A stretch of 64,000 nucleotides of DNA. It comes from Pseudonocardia alaniniphila. Lineage in GTDB: Bacteria > Actinomycetota > Actinomycetes > Mycobacteriales > Pseudonocardiaceae. The stretch's first letter is position 1. The number at the start of each line of letters is the position of its first letter. Where the stretch lies: assembly GCF_022524485.1 (NCBI RefSeq), contig NZ_JAKXMK010000030.1, forward strand, positions 62,001 to 126,000, written 5' to 3'. Below the pieces are notes generated by a model. It saw only the letters and a list, made by a program, of their open reading frames with translations, had not been told where the DNA came from and made no database searches. A program made the translations under genes and the position numbers. Of the stretch, positions 41,868 through 49,764 are shown piece by piece.

Positions 41868-42611
41868 ATGAGCACGGCCGAGACGACGATGTCGGGCCCG
41901 GTGCACAGCCTGGGGCGGCGGGAGCTGCTCCGGGTGCTGAACCGGACCGGTGGCACGAGCATCGTCGACGAGATCATCGTGAAGGTCGGAACGGACATCA
42001 TCGAGGGCAGGCTGCTGCCCGGTGACGACCTGAACTCGGTGGAGCTCGCCCGCACGTTCGGCAGCAGCCGCACACCGGTGCGGGAGGCCCTGCTCACGCT
42101 GGAACGCGAAGGGTTCGTCGAGATCTCCGCCCACCGCAGGCCGCGCGTCGCGCCCCTGCGGATCGAGGAGGTGCGGGAGCTCTACCGCGTGCGCGCGCAC
42201 CTGTACGCGCTGGTCAGCCGCGAGGTCGTGCAGGTCGCGGCCGACGCCGACATCGCGCGGCTGCGGGTGCTGCAGGAACAGCTGGAACAAGCGGTGGAGG
42301 ACGACGACGTCGACCGCTACTTCTGGATCAACGTCCACTTCCGCAACACCGAAGCGGAGATCGCCGGCAACCGCACGCTCTGCCGGGTGCTCGACAGTCT
42401 CGGGCTGCGGATGCTGCAGCTGCGTCACGTCAGCCTGTCGCTCCCGGGCCGCATCCAGCGTTCGGTGGAAGACCACGAGCGTCTCGTGCGCGCCTACGAG
42501 GACCGGGACGCCGACCTCGCCGCCGCTCTGACGTCCGGGCTGGTCATGCGCGGGCTCGCCGCGATCGAACGGTCCGGATGGACGGGGCTCGGATCAGCGG
42601 ATGGACGCTGA
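41868..42611 (+). CDS. GntR-family regulator, FCD effector domain
   Basis: A 247-residue regulator: the winged helix LNSVELARTFGSSRTPVREALLTLEREGFVEI is at residues about 50-85, followed by an all-helical FCD domain with metal-type His residues (WINVHFRNTEAE and SVEDHERLVRAYEDRD). GGAGG precedes the ATG at 41868. It closes the transporter/UbiD operon and is the natural binder of the GTCGAC palindromes at 37522-37618. Confidence 0.93.
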   Translation: MSTAETTMSGPVHSLGRRELLRVLNRTGGTSIVDEIIVKVGTDIIEGRLLPGDDLNSVELARTFGSSRTPVREALLTLEREGFVEISAHRRPRVAPLRIEEVRELYRVRAHLYALVSREVVQVAADADIARLRVLQEQLEQAVEDDDVDRYFWINVHFRNTEAEIAGNRTLCRVLDSLGLRMLQLRHVSLSLPGRIQRSVEDHERLVRAYEDRDADLAAALTSGLVMRGLAAIERSGWTGLGSADGR

Positions 42612-42648
42612 ACGTCGCCGTCGCCGCTGAGCGCCAGGAAGGAGGGCC

Positions 42649-43578
42649 GTGCTCGACACCAGAAGGCTGCGGATCTTCTGCACGGTGGCGGAGGAGGGGT
42701 CGTTCACGGCTGCGGCCGCGCGGCTGCACCTCACGCAGTCGGCGATCTCCCAGCAGATGGCGATCCTCGAGCGGGAGGTCGGCACGGCGCTCGTCGAGCG
42801 ATGCCCGCGCGGCATCCGGCTGACGGCCGCGGGGCGGCTGCTCGCCGACCGGGCCCGACTGCTGCTGAGCGAGCTGGCCTGCCTCGAACACGACCTGCAC
42901 CGCCTCGGTGAGCGCCCCGCGTCGGTGCACCTCGGCGTCTTCTCCACCGCGGGTGCGTACCTGATCCCGCTCGTGGTGCAGGAGTACCGCCAGCGCCACA
43001 CCGAGACACGTCTCGTCCTGCACCCGTGCCAGCCCGACGAACTCGCGGCACAGCTCGCCGACGGTGCCGTCACCGTCGGGCTGACGTGGGACTACGACTT
43101 CGCCCCCCGTCCGCTGGACATGCTGGAGCGCCACCACCTGCTCGACGACCCGATGTGCGTGCTGCTGCCGGCAGGCCATCCGCTCGCCGATCACACCGAG
43201 CCGCTGCGGCTGCGTGACCTGGGCGCGGAGGCGTGGGTGGCGCGCCCGCACCGTGCCCCGTACACCGATGCGTTCGAGGTGATGTGCCGCATCGCCGGGT
43301 TCGAGCCCGACGTCGTCTTCCGCACGGAGGACTACCCGTCGCTGCAAGGTCTCGTGGCCGCGGGCGTGGGGCTCGCGGTCGCCCCGCGGCTGTCGCTGGT
43401 TGCGCAGCGCCCGGACGTGGTTGCCGTGCCCTTCGACGAGCCGGCGTTCAGTCGCCGGATCCACGCCGCCACGTTGCCGGAGACCCGCCGCGACCCGCTG
43501 GTCGGCCAGCTGCTCGACGTGCTGCGGGAGGTGTCGGCCGCCTCCGTCGAGCTGGCCGCGGGCGCGGAAGGTCTCTGA
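42649..43578 (+). CDS. LysR-family transcriptional regulator
   Basis: A 309-residue activator/repressor. The N-terminal helix-turn-helix is FTAAAARLHLTQSAISQQMAILEREVG; the rest is the two-lobed effector-binding domain (LGVFSTAGAYLIPLVVQEY and LVAAGVGLAVAPRLSL). GTG at 42649 follows GGAGGG. It lies on the same strand as, and upstream of, the amidohydrolase/molybdenum-hydroxylase operon; LysR proteins often act divergently, so its target is not certain. Confidence 0.92.
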   Translation: MLDTRRLRIFCTVAEEGSFTAAAARLHLTQSAISQQMAILEREVGTALVERCPRGIRLTAAGRLLADRARLLLSELACLEHDLHRLGERPASVHLGVFSTAGAYLIPLVVQEYRQRHTETRLVLHPCQPDELAAQLADGAVTVGLTWDYDFAPRPLDMLERHHLLDDPMCVLLPAGHPLADHTEPLRLRDLGAEAWVARPHRAPYTDAFEVMCRIAGFEPDVVFRTEDYPSLQGLVAAGVGLAVAPRLSLVAQRPDVVAVPFDEPAFSRRIHAATLPETRRDPLVGQLLDVLREVSAASVELAAGAEGL

Positions 43579-43656
43579 CTCCGCAGCCCGTCGCCCGGGC
43601 GTCACGTATCACGCGGCTCCGCCGGTGCTCCTGTCAGCAGCGTCGGAAGGAGTCCC

Positions 43657-43848
43657 ATGAACGTGTTCGTGATTCTGCTGATCGCGGTGGGCCTCGCCGC
43701 GGTGTACGGGCTCCTCATGGTGCTGGAGGACCGGGCCGCATGGACAGCTCACGAAAGCCTCGTGAAGCGTGCGCGATGGGGGGTGATCGTCCTGGCCACG
43801 GTCGTCATGCCCATCGCTGCGATCGAGGTCGTGACAGCCGCGTGGTAG
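43657..43848 (+). CDS. small membrane protein of unknown function
   Basis: A 63-residue protein with two hydrophobic segments, residues about 3-22 (VFVILLIAVGLAAVYGLLMV) and 44-62 (GVIVLATVVMPIAAIEVV), joined by a short charged loop. A strong GGAAGGAG site precedes the ATG, which supports real expression. I do not recognise a family. It follows the LysR gene by about 80 bp and may be its target or a separate small gene. Confidence 0.65.
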   Translation: MNVFVILLIAVGLAAVYGLLMVLEDRAAWTAHESLVKRARWGVIVLATVVMPIAAIEVVTAAW

Positions 43849-43927
43849 CACGCCGGTCCCGGTGACCGGTCCCATCCGATCTACCATGGACAGCGGCTGA
43901 TTCCGCAACGGACGTATGGCGTAGTTC

Positions 43928-43942
43928 ATTAGCCAGGCTAAT
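43928..43942. promoter_or_regulatory. ATTAGC-N3-GCTAAT dyad upstream of Mo-hydroxylase operon
   Basis: A perfect 6-bp inverted repeat around CAG, in an AT-richer 150-bp stretch before the amidohydrolase gene. A further CATTAG follows at 43949, and TTAGAT at 43951 could be a -10 box. It is the likely control site of the rightward operon; LysR at 42649 is a candidate regulator. Confidence 0.45.
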
Positions 43943-43999
43943 CTCCGGCATTAGATCTTCCCGCTGGTCGGTATGCGTGGGCGGCCATACGGTCGGGTC

Positions 44000-45022
44000 G
44001 TGGAGAGCATCGGTCACAGCGTCGTCGACGCACACGCGCACACCGTGCCCCTCGCCCTGCTGGAGGAGGTCGCCCAACGATCGGATCTCGACGGCGTCAG
44101 CGCTCGCAAGCTCGAGCGGGGATGGGCCATCGAGTTTCCCGGGGCGGGTACGACCGTCGTCGCCCCCTTCCTGTCCAAGAGCGAGCTCCGCGAGGAGTAC
44201 CGCACGCGGACCGGCATCGACGGGCAGCTCCTCTCACCGTGGGACGGCGTGCTGCCCACCCCCGGCATGTCGGCTGCCGACGCGCGCAGCTGGGCTCACC
44301 GGGTCAACGAAGCGGTCCTCGCCGAGGCGGGGGGAGCCGGGCCCGGAACGCTCGCCGTCGTGGCGCTCGACGATCCGGAGCAGGCGGCGAAGGACCTGGA
44401 GTCCGCTGTCGTGCACGACGGGATGGCGGGCCTCGCCTTCAGCACGAATCCGGTTCATTGCCACGACCTCGCCGACCGGCGACTCGACCCGCTGTGGGCG
44501 GCCGTCGAGGGACTCGGCGTCCCGGTGCTGGTGCACCCGCCGAGCATCGGTCCGGCTGCCCAGGGGCTGCCCGACAGCGCCGACTTCGCCAACGCCTACT
44601 GCCGGCTCGTCGACACCACATTCGGCTTCGCGCGCCTGATCCTGTCCGGGGCGTTGGACCGATTCCCCCGGCTGCGGCTGATCACCGTGCACGGCGGTGG
44701 CTTCCTGCCCTACCAGGCCGGACGGCTGGACGGGGCACATCGCAGTGAGCGGCTCTCGTCGTACACGATCGATCGGGACCGGCCGTCGGACTACCTCGGC
44801 GACCTCTACTTCGACACCGTGACCATGACACCGGATGCGATTCGGTACCTCGTCGACACCGCGGGCTCCGAGCATGTGTTGCTGGGCACCGACTTCCCGT
44901 TCCCGCTGGGCGATCCGCAACCCGTCGAAAGGGTGCGGGAGGCAGGCCTCGCAGCGGATGTGACGACCGCGGTGCTCGGCGGCAACCTCGACCGGCTGCT
45001 CACCAGGAGTGCTCGTGCCTGA
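44000..45022 (+). CDS. amidohydrolase 2 family protein (ACMSD-like)
   Basis: A 340-residue metal-dependent TIM barrel. VVDAHAH gives the HxH metal motif; VPVLVHPPS supplies the next His, LRLITVHGGGFLPYQAGRLD another, and LLGTDFPFPLGD the catalytic Asp. This layout is shared by decarboxylases and hydratases (ACMSD, gamma-resorcylate decarboxylase). GTG at 44000 is chosen because family members open close to the HxH motif; an ATG at 43973 is possible. First gene of the operon with the alpha/beta hydrolase and Mo hydroxylase. Confidence 0.85.
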   Translation: MESIGHSVVDAHAHTVPLALLEEVAQRSDLDGVSARKLERGWAIEFPGAGTTVVAPFLSKSELREEYRTRTGIDGQLLSPWDGVLPTPGMSAADARSWAHRVNEAVLAEAGGAGPGTLAVVALDDPEQAAKDLESAVVHDGMAGLAFSTNPVHCHDLADRRLDPLWAAVEGLGVPVLVHPPSIGPAAQGLPDSADFANAYCRLVDTTFGFARLILSGALDRFPRLRLITVHGGGFLPYQAGRLDGAHRSERLSSYTIDRDRPSDYLGDLYFDTVTMTPDAIRYLVDTAGSEHVLLGTDFPFPLGDPQPVERVREAGLAADVTTAVLGGNLDRLLTRSARA

Positions 45023-45914
45023 TCACCTGCTACCCCCCACCGCCGCGTTCGACAGGAACCCGGACTCCGTGGACGGGCCCGTCGGCCCGATCGCCTACCG
45101 CCGGACGGGAGGTGGGCACCCGCTGGTCCTGCTGCACTCGCTGGCCCTTGACGGCCGCATGTGGGGTCCGTACGCCGCGCGGCTCGCCCCGCACTTCGAC
45201 GTCATCGCCCCGGACGCCCGCGGGCACGGCGCAAGCGGCTGGGACGGCAGGCCGTTCGACACGGCCGATCTCGCGGCCGATCTCGCCGCCCTCCTCGACG
45301 GGCTCGGCCTGGCGAGCGCCCACGTGCTCGGCATGTCGATGGGTGGCAGCGTCGCGATCGAGTTCGCCGGAACGCACCAGGCACGCGTGGAGCGGCTGGT
45401 GCTCGCCGACACCACCGCGTGGTACGGCGAGACGGCGCTGGGCGCCTGGACCGAGCGCGCCGAACGGGCGGTCGCGCTGCCCCGCATGCGGCAGGTGCCG
45501 TTCCAGGTCGACCGCTGGTTCACCGAGCGGTTCCGGCGCACCCACCACGACGAGGTGCGCCGCATCGCCGGGATCTTCGTCGAGACCGACTCCGGCGCGC
45601 ACGCGGAGGCGTCGCTCGCGCTGGGCCGGCTCGACGCGCGCCACCTGCTGGCGGGCATCACCGCACCGACGTTGTCCGTGACGGGCGAGGAGGACTACGC
45701 CACCCCCGTGCAGATGGGCCGCGAGATCGCCGAGGGCGTCGCCGATGGGCGTCACCGCACTCTGGCCGGGCTCCGTCATCTGTCGCTCGTGGAACGCCCT
45801 GACCTGGCCGGGCTCGTGCGAGCCCACCTCGACGGCGCTGAACCGGCCGAACCCGACTCGGCCGGCACCTGCTGTCTCGCCGGGGCGCCCGGACATGCGG
45901 CGGTGGTCGCATGA
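45015..45914 (+). CDS. alpha/beta hydrolase (3-oxoadipate enol-lactonase/NicD-like)
   Basis: A 299-residue serine hydrolase. The nucleophile elbow is GMSMGGS, the acid is in VTGEEDYATP and the His in GLRHLSLVERP; LVLLHSLALDGRMWGP gives the oxyanion side. GTG at 45015 has AGGAG at five bases and overlaps the amidohydrolase gene by 8 bp. The 3' end overlaps the FAD subunit gene (ATGA). It may open a lactone or remove an N-acyl group after ring hydroxylation; the exact step is unknown. Confidence 0.9.
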   Translation: MPDHLLPPTAAFDRNPDSVDGPVGPIAYRRTGGGHPLVLLHSLALDGRMWGPYAARLAPHFDVIAPDARGHGASGWDGRPFDTADLAADLAALLDGLGLASAHVLGMSMGGSVAIEFAGTHQARVERLVLADTTAWYGETALGAWTERAERAVALPRMRQVPFQVDRWFTERFRRTHHDEVRRIAGIFVETDSGAHAEASLALGRLDARHLLAGITAPTLSVTGEEDYATPVQMGREIAEGVADGRHRTLAGLRHLSLVERPDLAGLVRAHLDGAEPAEPDSAGTCCLAGAPGHAAVVA

Positions 45915-46804
45915 AGCCGGGCCGGTTCGCCTACCACGCGCCACGGTCGAGCGCCGACGTGCTCGAACTGCTCGCCGACCACGGAGGCGAGGCCAAGGTG
46001 CTCGCGGGCGGGCAGAGCCTGATTCCGCTGCTCAACTTCCGGATGGCGGCCCCCGAGCACCTCGTGGACATCAACCGCCTGCCCGGACTCGACCAGCCCG
46101 TCCGGACGGACACGGGATGGCACATCCCCGCGCTCGTGCGGCAGCGCGTGGTGGAGCGGTCGGTAGAGCTCGCGGCCGACCTTCCGCTTCTGCGCGCGGC
46201 CCTCACTCAGGTCGCCCACCCGCAGATCCGCAACCGCGGCACCGTCTGCGGCAGCCTCGCCCACGCCGACCCGGCGGCCGAGCTGCCTGCGGTCATGACG
46301 GCGCTCGGAGCGCACCTGCACATCGCCTCCCGGCGCGGGGAACGGATGGTGCCGGCCGACGACTTCTTCGTCTTCCACCTCACGACCGCTCTGGAGGAGG
46401 ACGAGATGCTCATGGGCGTCTCGATCGACGACCTGGCGCCGGGCACCGCGACCGCCTTCCGGGAGTTCGCCGCGCGGCACGGCGACTTCGCTCTCGCCGG
46501 CGTGGCGGGCGTCGTCACCCGCGACGACGACGGGACCGTGACGGCCTGCAGGCTCGTCGCCGCAGGGATCGGCGCGACCCCCCAGCGGCTCACCGCCGCC
46601 GAGCAGGTCGTGATCGGCAGCCGGCTCGAACCCCGCGCGCTCGCGTCCGCCGAGCGGGCCGTACGCCAGGAGGTCGAGCCCACCGGGGACGTCCACGCCC
46701 CCGCGGAGTACCGACGCGATCTGGTCGCGGCCCTCGCGCGCCAGGTGCTCAGCGACATCTCTCACGGCGAGCAGACTCGGGAAGGACGAAGCCATGCCGC
46801 CTGA
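45911..46804 (+). CDS. molybdenum hydroxylase FAD-binding subunit (CoxM family)
   Basis: A 297-residue medium subunit. KVLAGGQSLIPLLNFRMAAP is the FAD pyrophosphate motif and IRNRGTVCGSLAHADPAAELP is the second flavin loop; the C-terminal CO-dehydrogenase flavoprotein domain follows. It carries electrons from the 2Fe-2S subunit to the external acceptor. Overlaps both neighbours, consistent with a stoichiometric three-subunit complex. Confidence 0.95.
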   Translation: MKPGRFAYHAPRSSADVLELLADHGGEAKVLAGGQSLIPLLNFRMAAPEHLVDINRLPGLDQPVRTDTGWHIPALVRQRVVERSVELAADLPLLRAALTQVAHPQIRNRGTVCGSLAHADPAAELPAVMTALGAHLHIASRRGERMVPADDFFVFHLTTALEEDEMLMGVSIDDLAPGTATAFREFAARHGDFALAGVAGVVTRDDDGTVTACRLVAAGIGATPQRLTAAEQVVIGSRLEPRALASAERAVRQEVEPTGDVHAPAEYRRDLVAALARQVLSDISHGEQTREGRSHAA

Positions 46805-47324
46805 CCTGTCCGATCAGGACGACGTGGTCCGGGTCGTCACGACCGTCAACGGCGTTCGCCACGACGAGATCGTCGACAGCCGGCTCAGCCTGGCCGACTT
46901 CCTCCGCAACCGCCTGCGCTTGACCGGCACCCACCTCGGCTGCGAGCACGGTGTCTGCGGCGCCTGCACCGTGCTCGTCGACGGCGCGGCGGTGCGGTCC
47001 TGCCTCCTGCTCGCCGCCCAGGCGGACGGCGTCCAGATCGAGACCGTCGAGAGCCTGGCGGGCGAGGACGGCGACCTGGGCGATCTCCAGGCGGCGTTCC
47101 GCAAGCACCACGCCGTCCAGTGCGGGTTCTGCACGAGCGGATTCCTGATGAGCACCACGGCGGCCCTGCGCGAAGGACCGGTCGCGTCCGCCGCGGAGGC
47201 CCGTGAGGTGCTCGCGGGCAACATCTGCCGCTGCACCGGCTACGCCGGGATGGTTGCGGCGCTGCTCGAGGTCTCGGAGGGGAAGGGTCGCGATGACCAG
47301 CGTGTTGACCACAGCCACGCCTGA
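46794..47324 (+). CDS. molybdenum hydroxylase 2Fe-2S subunit (CoxS family)
   Basis: A 176-residue iron-sulfur subunit with two clusters: the plant-ferredoxin-type site GCEHGVCGACTVLVDG plus RSC, and the alpha-helical site QCGFCTSG with NICRCTGY. It passes electrons from the Mo-pterin centre to FAD. ATG at 46794, overlapping the FAD gene by 11 bp; its own end overlaps the large-subunit gene. Confidence 0.96.
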   Translation: MPPDLSDQDDVVRVVTTVNGVRHDEIVDSRLSLADFLRNRLRLTGTHLGCEHGVCGACTVLVDGAAVRSCLLLAAQADGVQIETVESLAGEDGDLGDLQAAFRKHHAVQCGFCTSGFLMSTTAALREGPVASAAEAREVLAGNICRCTGYAGMVAALLEVSEGKGRDDQRVDHSHA

Positions 47325-49665
47325 CCGTGCGCCGCGGGTGGCGAACCCGCAGATCGGCGCGCCGCTGCGGCGCCGCGAGGACCACCGGCTCCTCACCGGC
47401 GCCGCGCGCTACCTCGACGACCTCGACCTGCCCGGTTGCTACGAGGCGGCGTTCCTGCGCAGCCCGCACGCCTCCGCCCGCATCGTCGCGATCGACACCA
47501 GCACCGCTGCTGCCCTGCCCGGCGTGTTCGGGGTGTGGACGGGCGCCGACCTGCGGGTGCTCGCGAAAGGGATCCCGCCGAAGGTCACCCATCCGCAGCT
47601 GCGAGACATCCCGCGCCTGCCGCTCCCGCCCGAGTCGGTGCACTTCGTCGGGGAGCCGGTGGCCGTGGTCGTCGCCGTCTCCCGGCACGTCGCCGAGGAC
47701 GCGCTCGAGCTGATCGATGCCGAGTACGACGTGCTGCCGGCGGTCTCGTCCACCGGGGCGGCACTGGCCGACGGCGCTCCGCTCGTCCACGACGAGATGG
47801 ACAGCAACGTCGCGGTGCACGTCATCCAGACGGCGGGCGACCCGGACGCTGCACTGGCCGGCGCCCCGCACCGGCTGCGCGAACGGTTCACGGTGGCGCG
47901 CGGGGGCGGGCACTCGATGGAGACCCGCGGGGTCGTCGGGTCCTACGACGCCGCCACCGGGCAGCTGACCGTCTGGGACACCACGCAGTCCCCGCACTAC
48001 GTGCGCAACCAGCTCGCCTACCTCTACGAGGTGCCCGAGGACGACATTCGGGTGGTCGCGCCTCCCGACGTCGGCGGCGGGTTCGGGCCGAAGGCCCAGT
48101 TCTACGGCGAGGAGGCGGTGATCCCCTACCTCGCGAAGATTCTGCGGCACCCGGTCAAGTGGATCGAGGACCGCCAGGAGAACTTCGTCGCCACGATGAT
48201 GGAGCGCACCCAGGTGCACGACGTCGAGATCGGGTTCGACGACGAGGGCCACATCCTGGCCGTCCGCAACGTCTTCCAGCACGACCAGGGGGCGTACTGC
48301 GCGGGCCTGCAGGTGCCCATGATCACGCTGAGCACCCTGCCCGGCCAGTACCGCATCCCGAACATCCACTCGGAGCTGATCGCCTGCTACACGAACATGG
48401 TGCCGACCAGCTCCGTGCGCGGCGCGGGACGTCCGCAGGCCGTGGTCGCCATGGAGCGGATGGTGGACCGCGCGGCAGAGCACCTGGGCATGGACCCCGC
48501 CGAGTTCCGGCGCCGCAACCTCGTGCCGGCCGACGAGTTCCCCTACCGGGTCGGGCTCACCTTCCGCGACGGCAGCCCGCTCACCTACGACAGCGGCGAC
48601 TATCCGCAACTGCTCGAGGCGGTGCTCGCCCGCCTGGACTACGACGGCGAGCGCGAGCGGCAACGCGAGCTGCAGGCACAGGGACGCCTGATCGGGATCG
48701 GCCTCGCCGCCTACGTGGAGGGCTGCGGCCTCGGCCCGTACGAGGGGTCGCGCTTCCGGCTCGCCAACGACGGCACGATCATCGTGACGCTCGCCGCCGC
48801 GCCGCAGGGCCAGGGCTACGAGACGGTCTACGCACAGATCGCCGCCGACGCCCTCGGCATGGACATGGACCTGATCCGGGTCACCACCGGCGACACCAGC
48901 CGGATCCCGTTCGGCCAAGGCACGTTCGCCTCCCGCAACACCGCCACGGCGGGCCCGGCCACGCTGCAGGCCGGGCGCGAGATGCGCGAGAAGCTCTTCC
49001 TGGTTGCCGAGGCGATGCTCAAGACCAGCTCGGAGGGGCTGGTCCTCGTCGGCGACCGGATCTGCGTGGCGGACGAGCAGGAACGCGGGGTGTCGTTGCG
49101 GGAGATCGCCCAGGCCGCGAACGTCGGCAAGCACGGGATCACGCTGGCCCCGGGGATCCTGCCGGGACTGGAGACCACCTCCTACTTCGCTCCCGAGCGA
49201 GCTGCGTACGCCAGCGGAACCCATGCCGTGGTCGTCGAGGTCGACCCGGAGACCGGGGGGATCGAGATCCACAAGTACGTGATCGGCCACGACTGCGGCA
49301 CGGTCATCAACCCGTTGCTGGTGGACGGACAGGTGCTGGGCGGTTTCGCCCACGGCATCGGCAACGCCCTCTACGAGGAACCCTTCTACGACGAGACGGG
49401 ACAGCCGCAGAGCACCAGCTATCTGGACTACGCCCTGCCGTCCGCCGTGGAGGTGCCCCCGGTCGAACTGGTGCACCTGCACACCCCGAGCCCCCTGAAC
49501 CCGCTGGGTGCCAAGGGCGCGGGTGAGGGCGGCACCATCCCGGTGCCCGCCGCGATCGCCAACGCCGTGGAGGACGCCCTGCGCCCGTTCGGGGCGCGGA
49601 TCACCGAGCTGCCGCTGAGCCCGGCGAAGGTCGTCGGAGCGATGACTGCAGCACCTGGAGCCTGA
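47293..49665 (+). CDS. molybdenum hydroxylase large subunit (CoxL/xanthine dehydrogenase family)
   Basis: A 790-residue Mo-cytosine-dinucleotide subunit. The catalytic Glu is in AKGAGEGGT, and DVGGGFGPKAQFYGEE is the Mo-cofactor glycine loop. The active-site loop reads SSVRGAGRPQ: it lacks the AYxCSFR of true aerobic CO dehydrogenase and looks like the form II (RGAGR) group, so CO is an unlikely substrate. It more probably hydroxylates an N-heterocycle or aromatic acid, using water as the oxygen source. ATG at 47293. Mo-cofactor insertion genes (coxD-F type) are not in the window. Confidence 0.95.
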   Translation: MTSVLTTATPDRAPRVANPQIGAPLRRREDHRLLTGAARYLDDLDLPGCYEAAFLRSPHASARIVAIDTSTAAALPGVFGVWTGADLRVLAKGIPPKVTHPQLRDIPRLPLPPESVHFVGEPVAVVVAVSRHVAEDALELIDAEYDVLPAVSSTGAALADGAPLVHDEMDSNVAVHVIQTAGDPDAALAGAPHRLRERFTVARGGGHSMETRGVVGSYDAATGQLTVWDTTQSPHYVRNQLAYLYEVPEDDIRVVAPPDVGGGFGPKAQFYGEEAVIPYLAKILRHPVKWIEDRQENFVATMMERTQVHDVEIGFDDEGHILAVRNVFQHDQGAYCAGLQVPMITLSTLPGQYRIPNIHSELIACYTNMVPTSSVRGAGRPQAVVAMERMVDRAAEHLGMDPAEFRRRNLVPADEFPYRVGLTFRDGSPLTYDSGDYPQLLEAVLARLDYDGERERQRELQAQGRLIGIGLAAYVEGCGLGPYEGSRFRLANDGTIIVTLAAAPQGQGYETVYAQIAADALGMDMDLIRVTTGDTSRIPFGQGTFASRNTATAGPATLQAGREMREKLFLVAEAMLKTSSEGLVLVGDRICVADEQERGVSLREIAQAANVGKHGITLAPGILPGLETTSYFAPERAAYASGTHAVVVEVDPETGGIEIHKYVIGHDCGTVINPLLVDGQVLGGFAHGIGNALYEEPFYDETGQPQSTSYLDYALPSAVEVPPVELVHLHTPSPLNPLGAKGAGEGGTIPVPAAIANAVEDALRPFGARITELPLSPAKVVGAMTAAPGA

Positions 49666-49720
49666 CGCCGGCCGCACCGGAATGCCCAGGCAACAGGACC
49701 TCTTTCATCGCGTAGCGCAC

Positions 49721-49756
49721 CCGATCAGAGCACGCTGCCGACAGTGAGCTGATCGG
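49721..49756. terminator. terminator between convergent operons
   Basis: CCGATCAG (49721-49728) pairs with CTGATCGG (49749-49756); after a 2-nt mismatch, CAC/GTG continues the stem. It lies between the large-subunit stop (49665) and the glucosidase stop (49765) and probably terminates both directions. Confidence 0.6.
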
Positions 49757-49764
49757 CAACGGCC

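Noticed and set aside
47293..49665. Aerobic CO dehydrogenase CoxL
   Set aside because: The AYxCSFR active-site loop is absent (SVRGAGRPQ instead), so carboxydotrophy is not supported.
46885..49677. A 930-residue open frame on the minus strand opposite the molybdenum hydroxylase genes
   Set aside because: It mirrors the codon pattern of coxS/coxL, is rich in Arg/Asp/His/Gly with no motif, and overlaps three well-supported genes.
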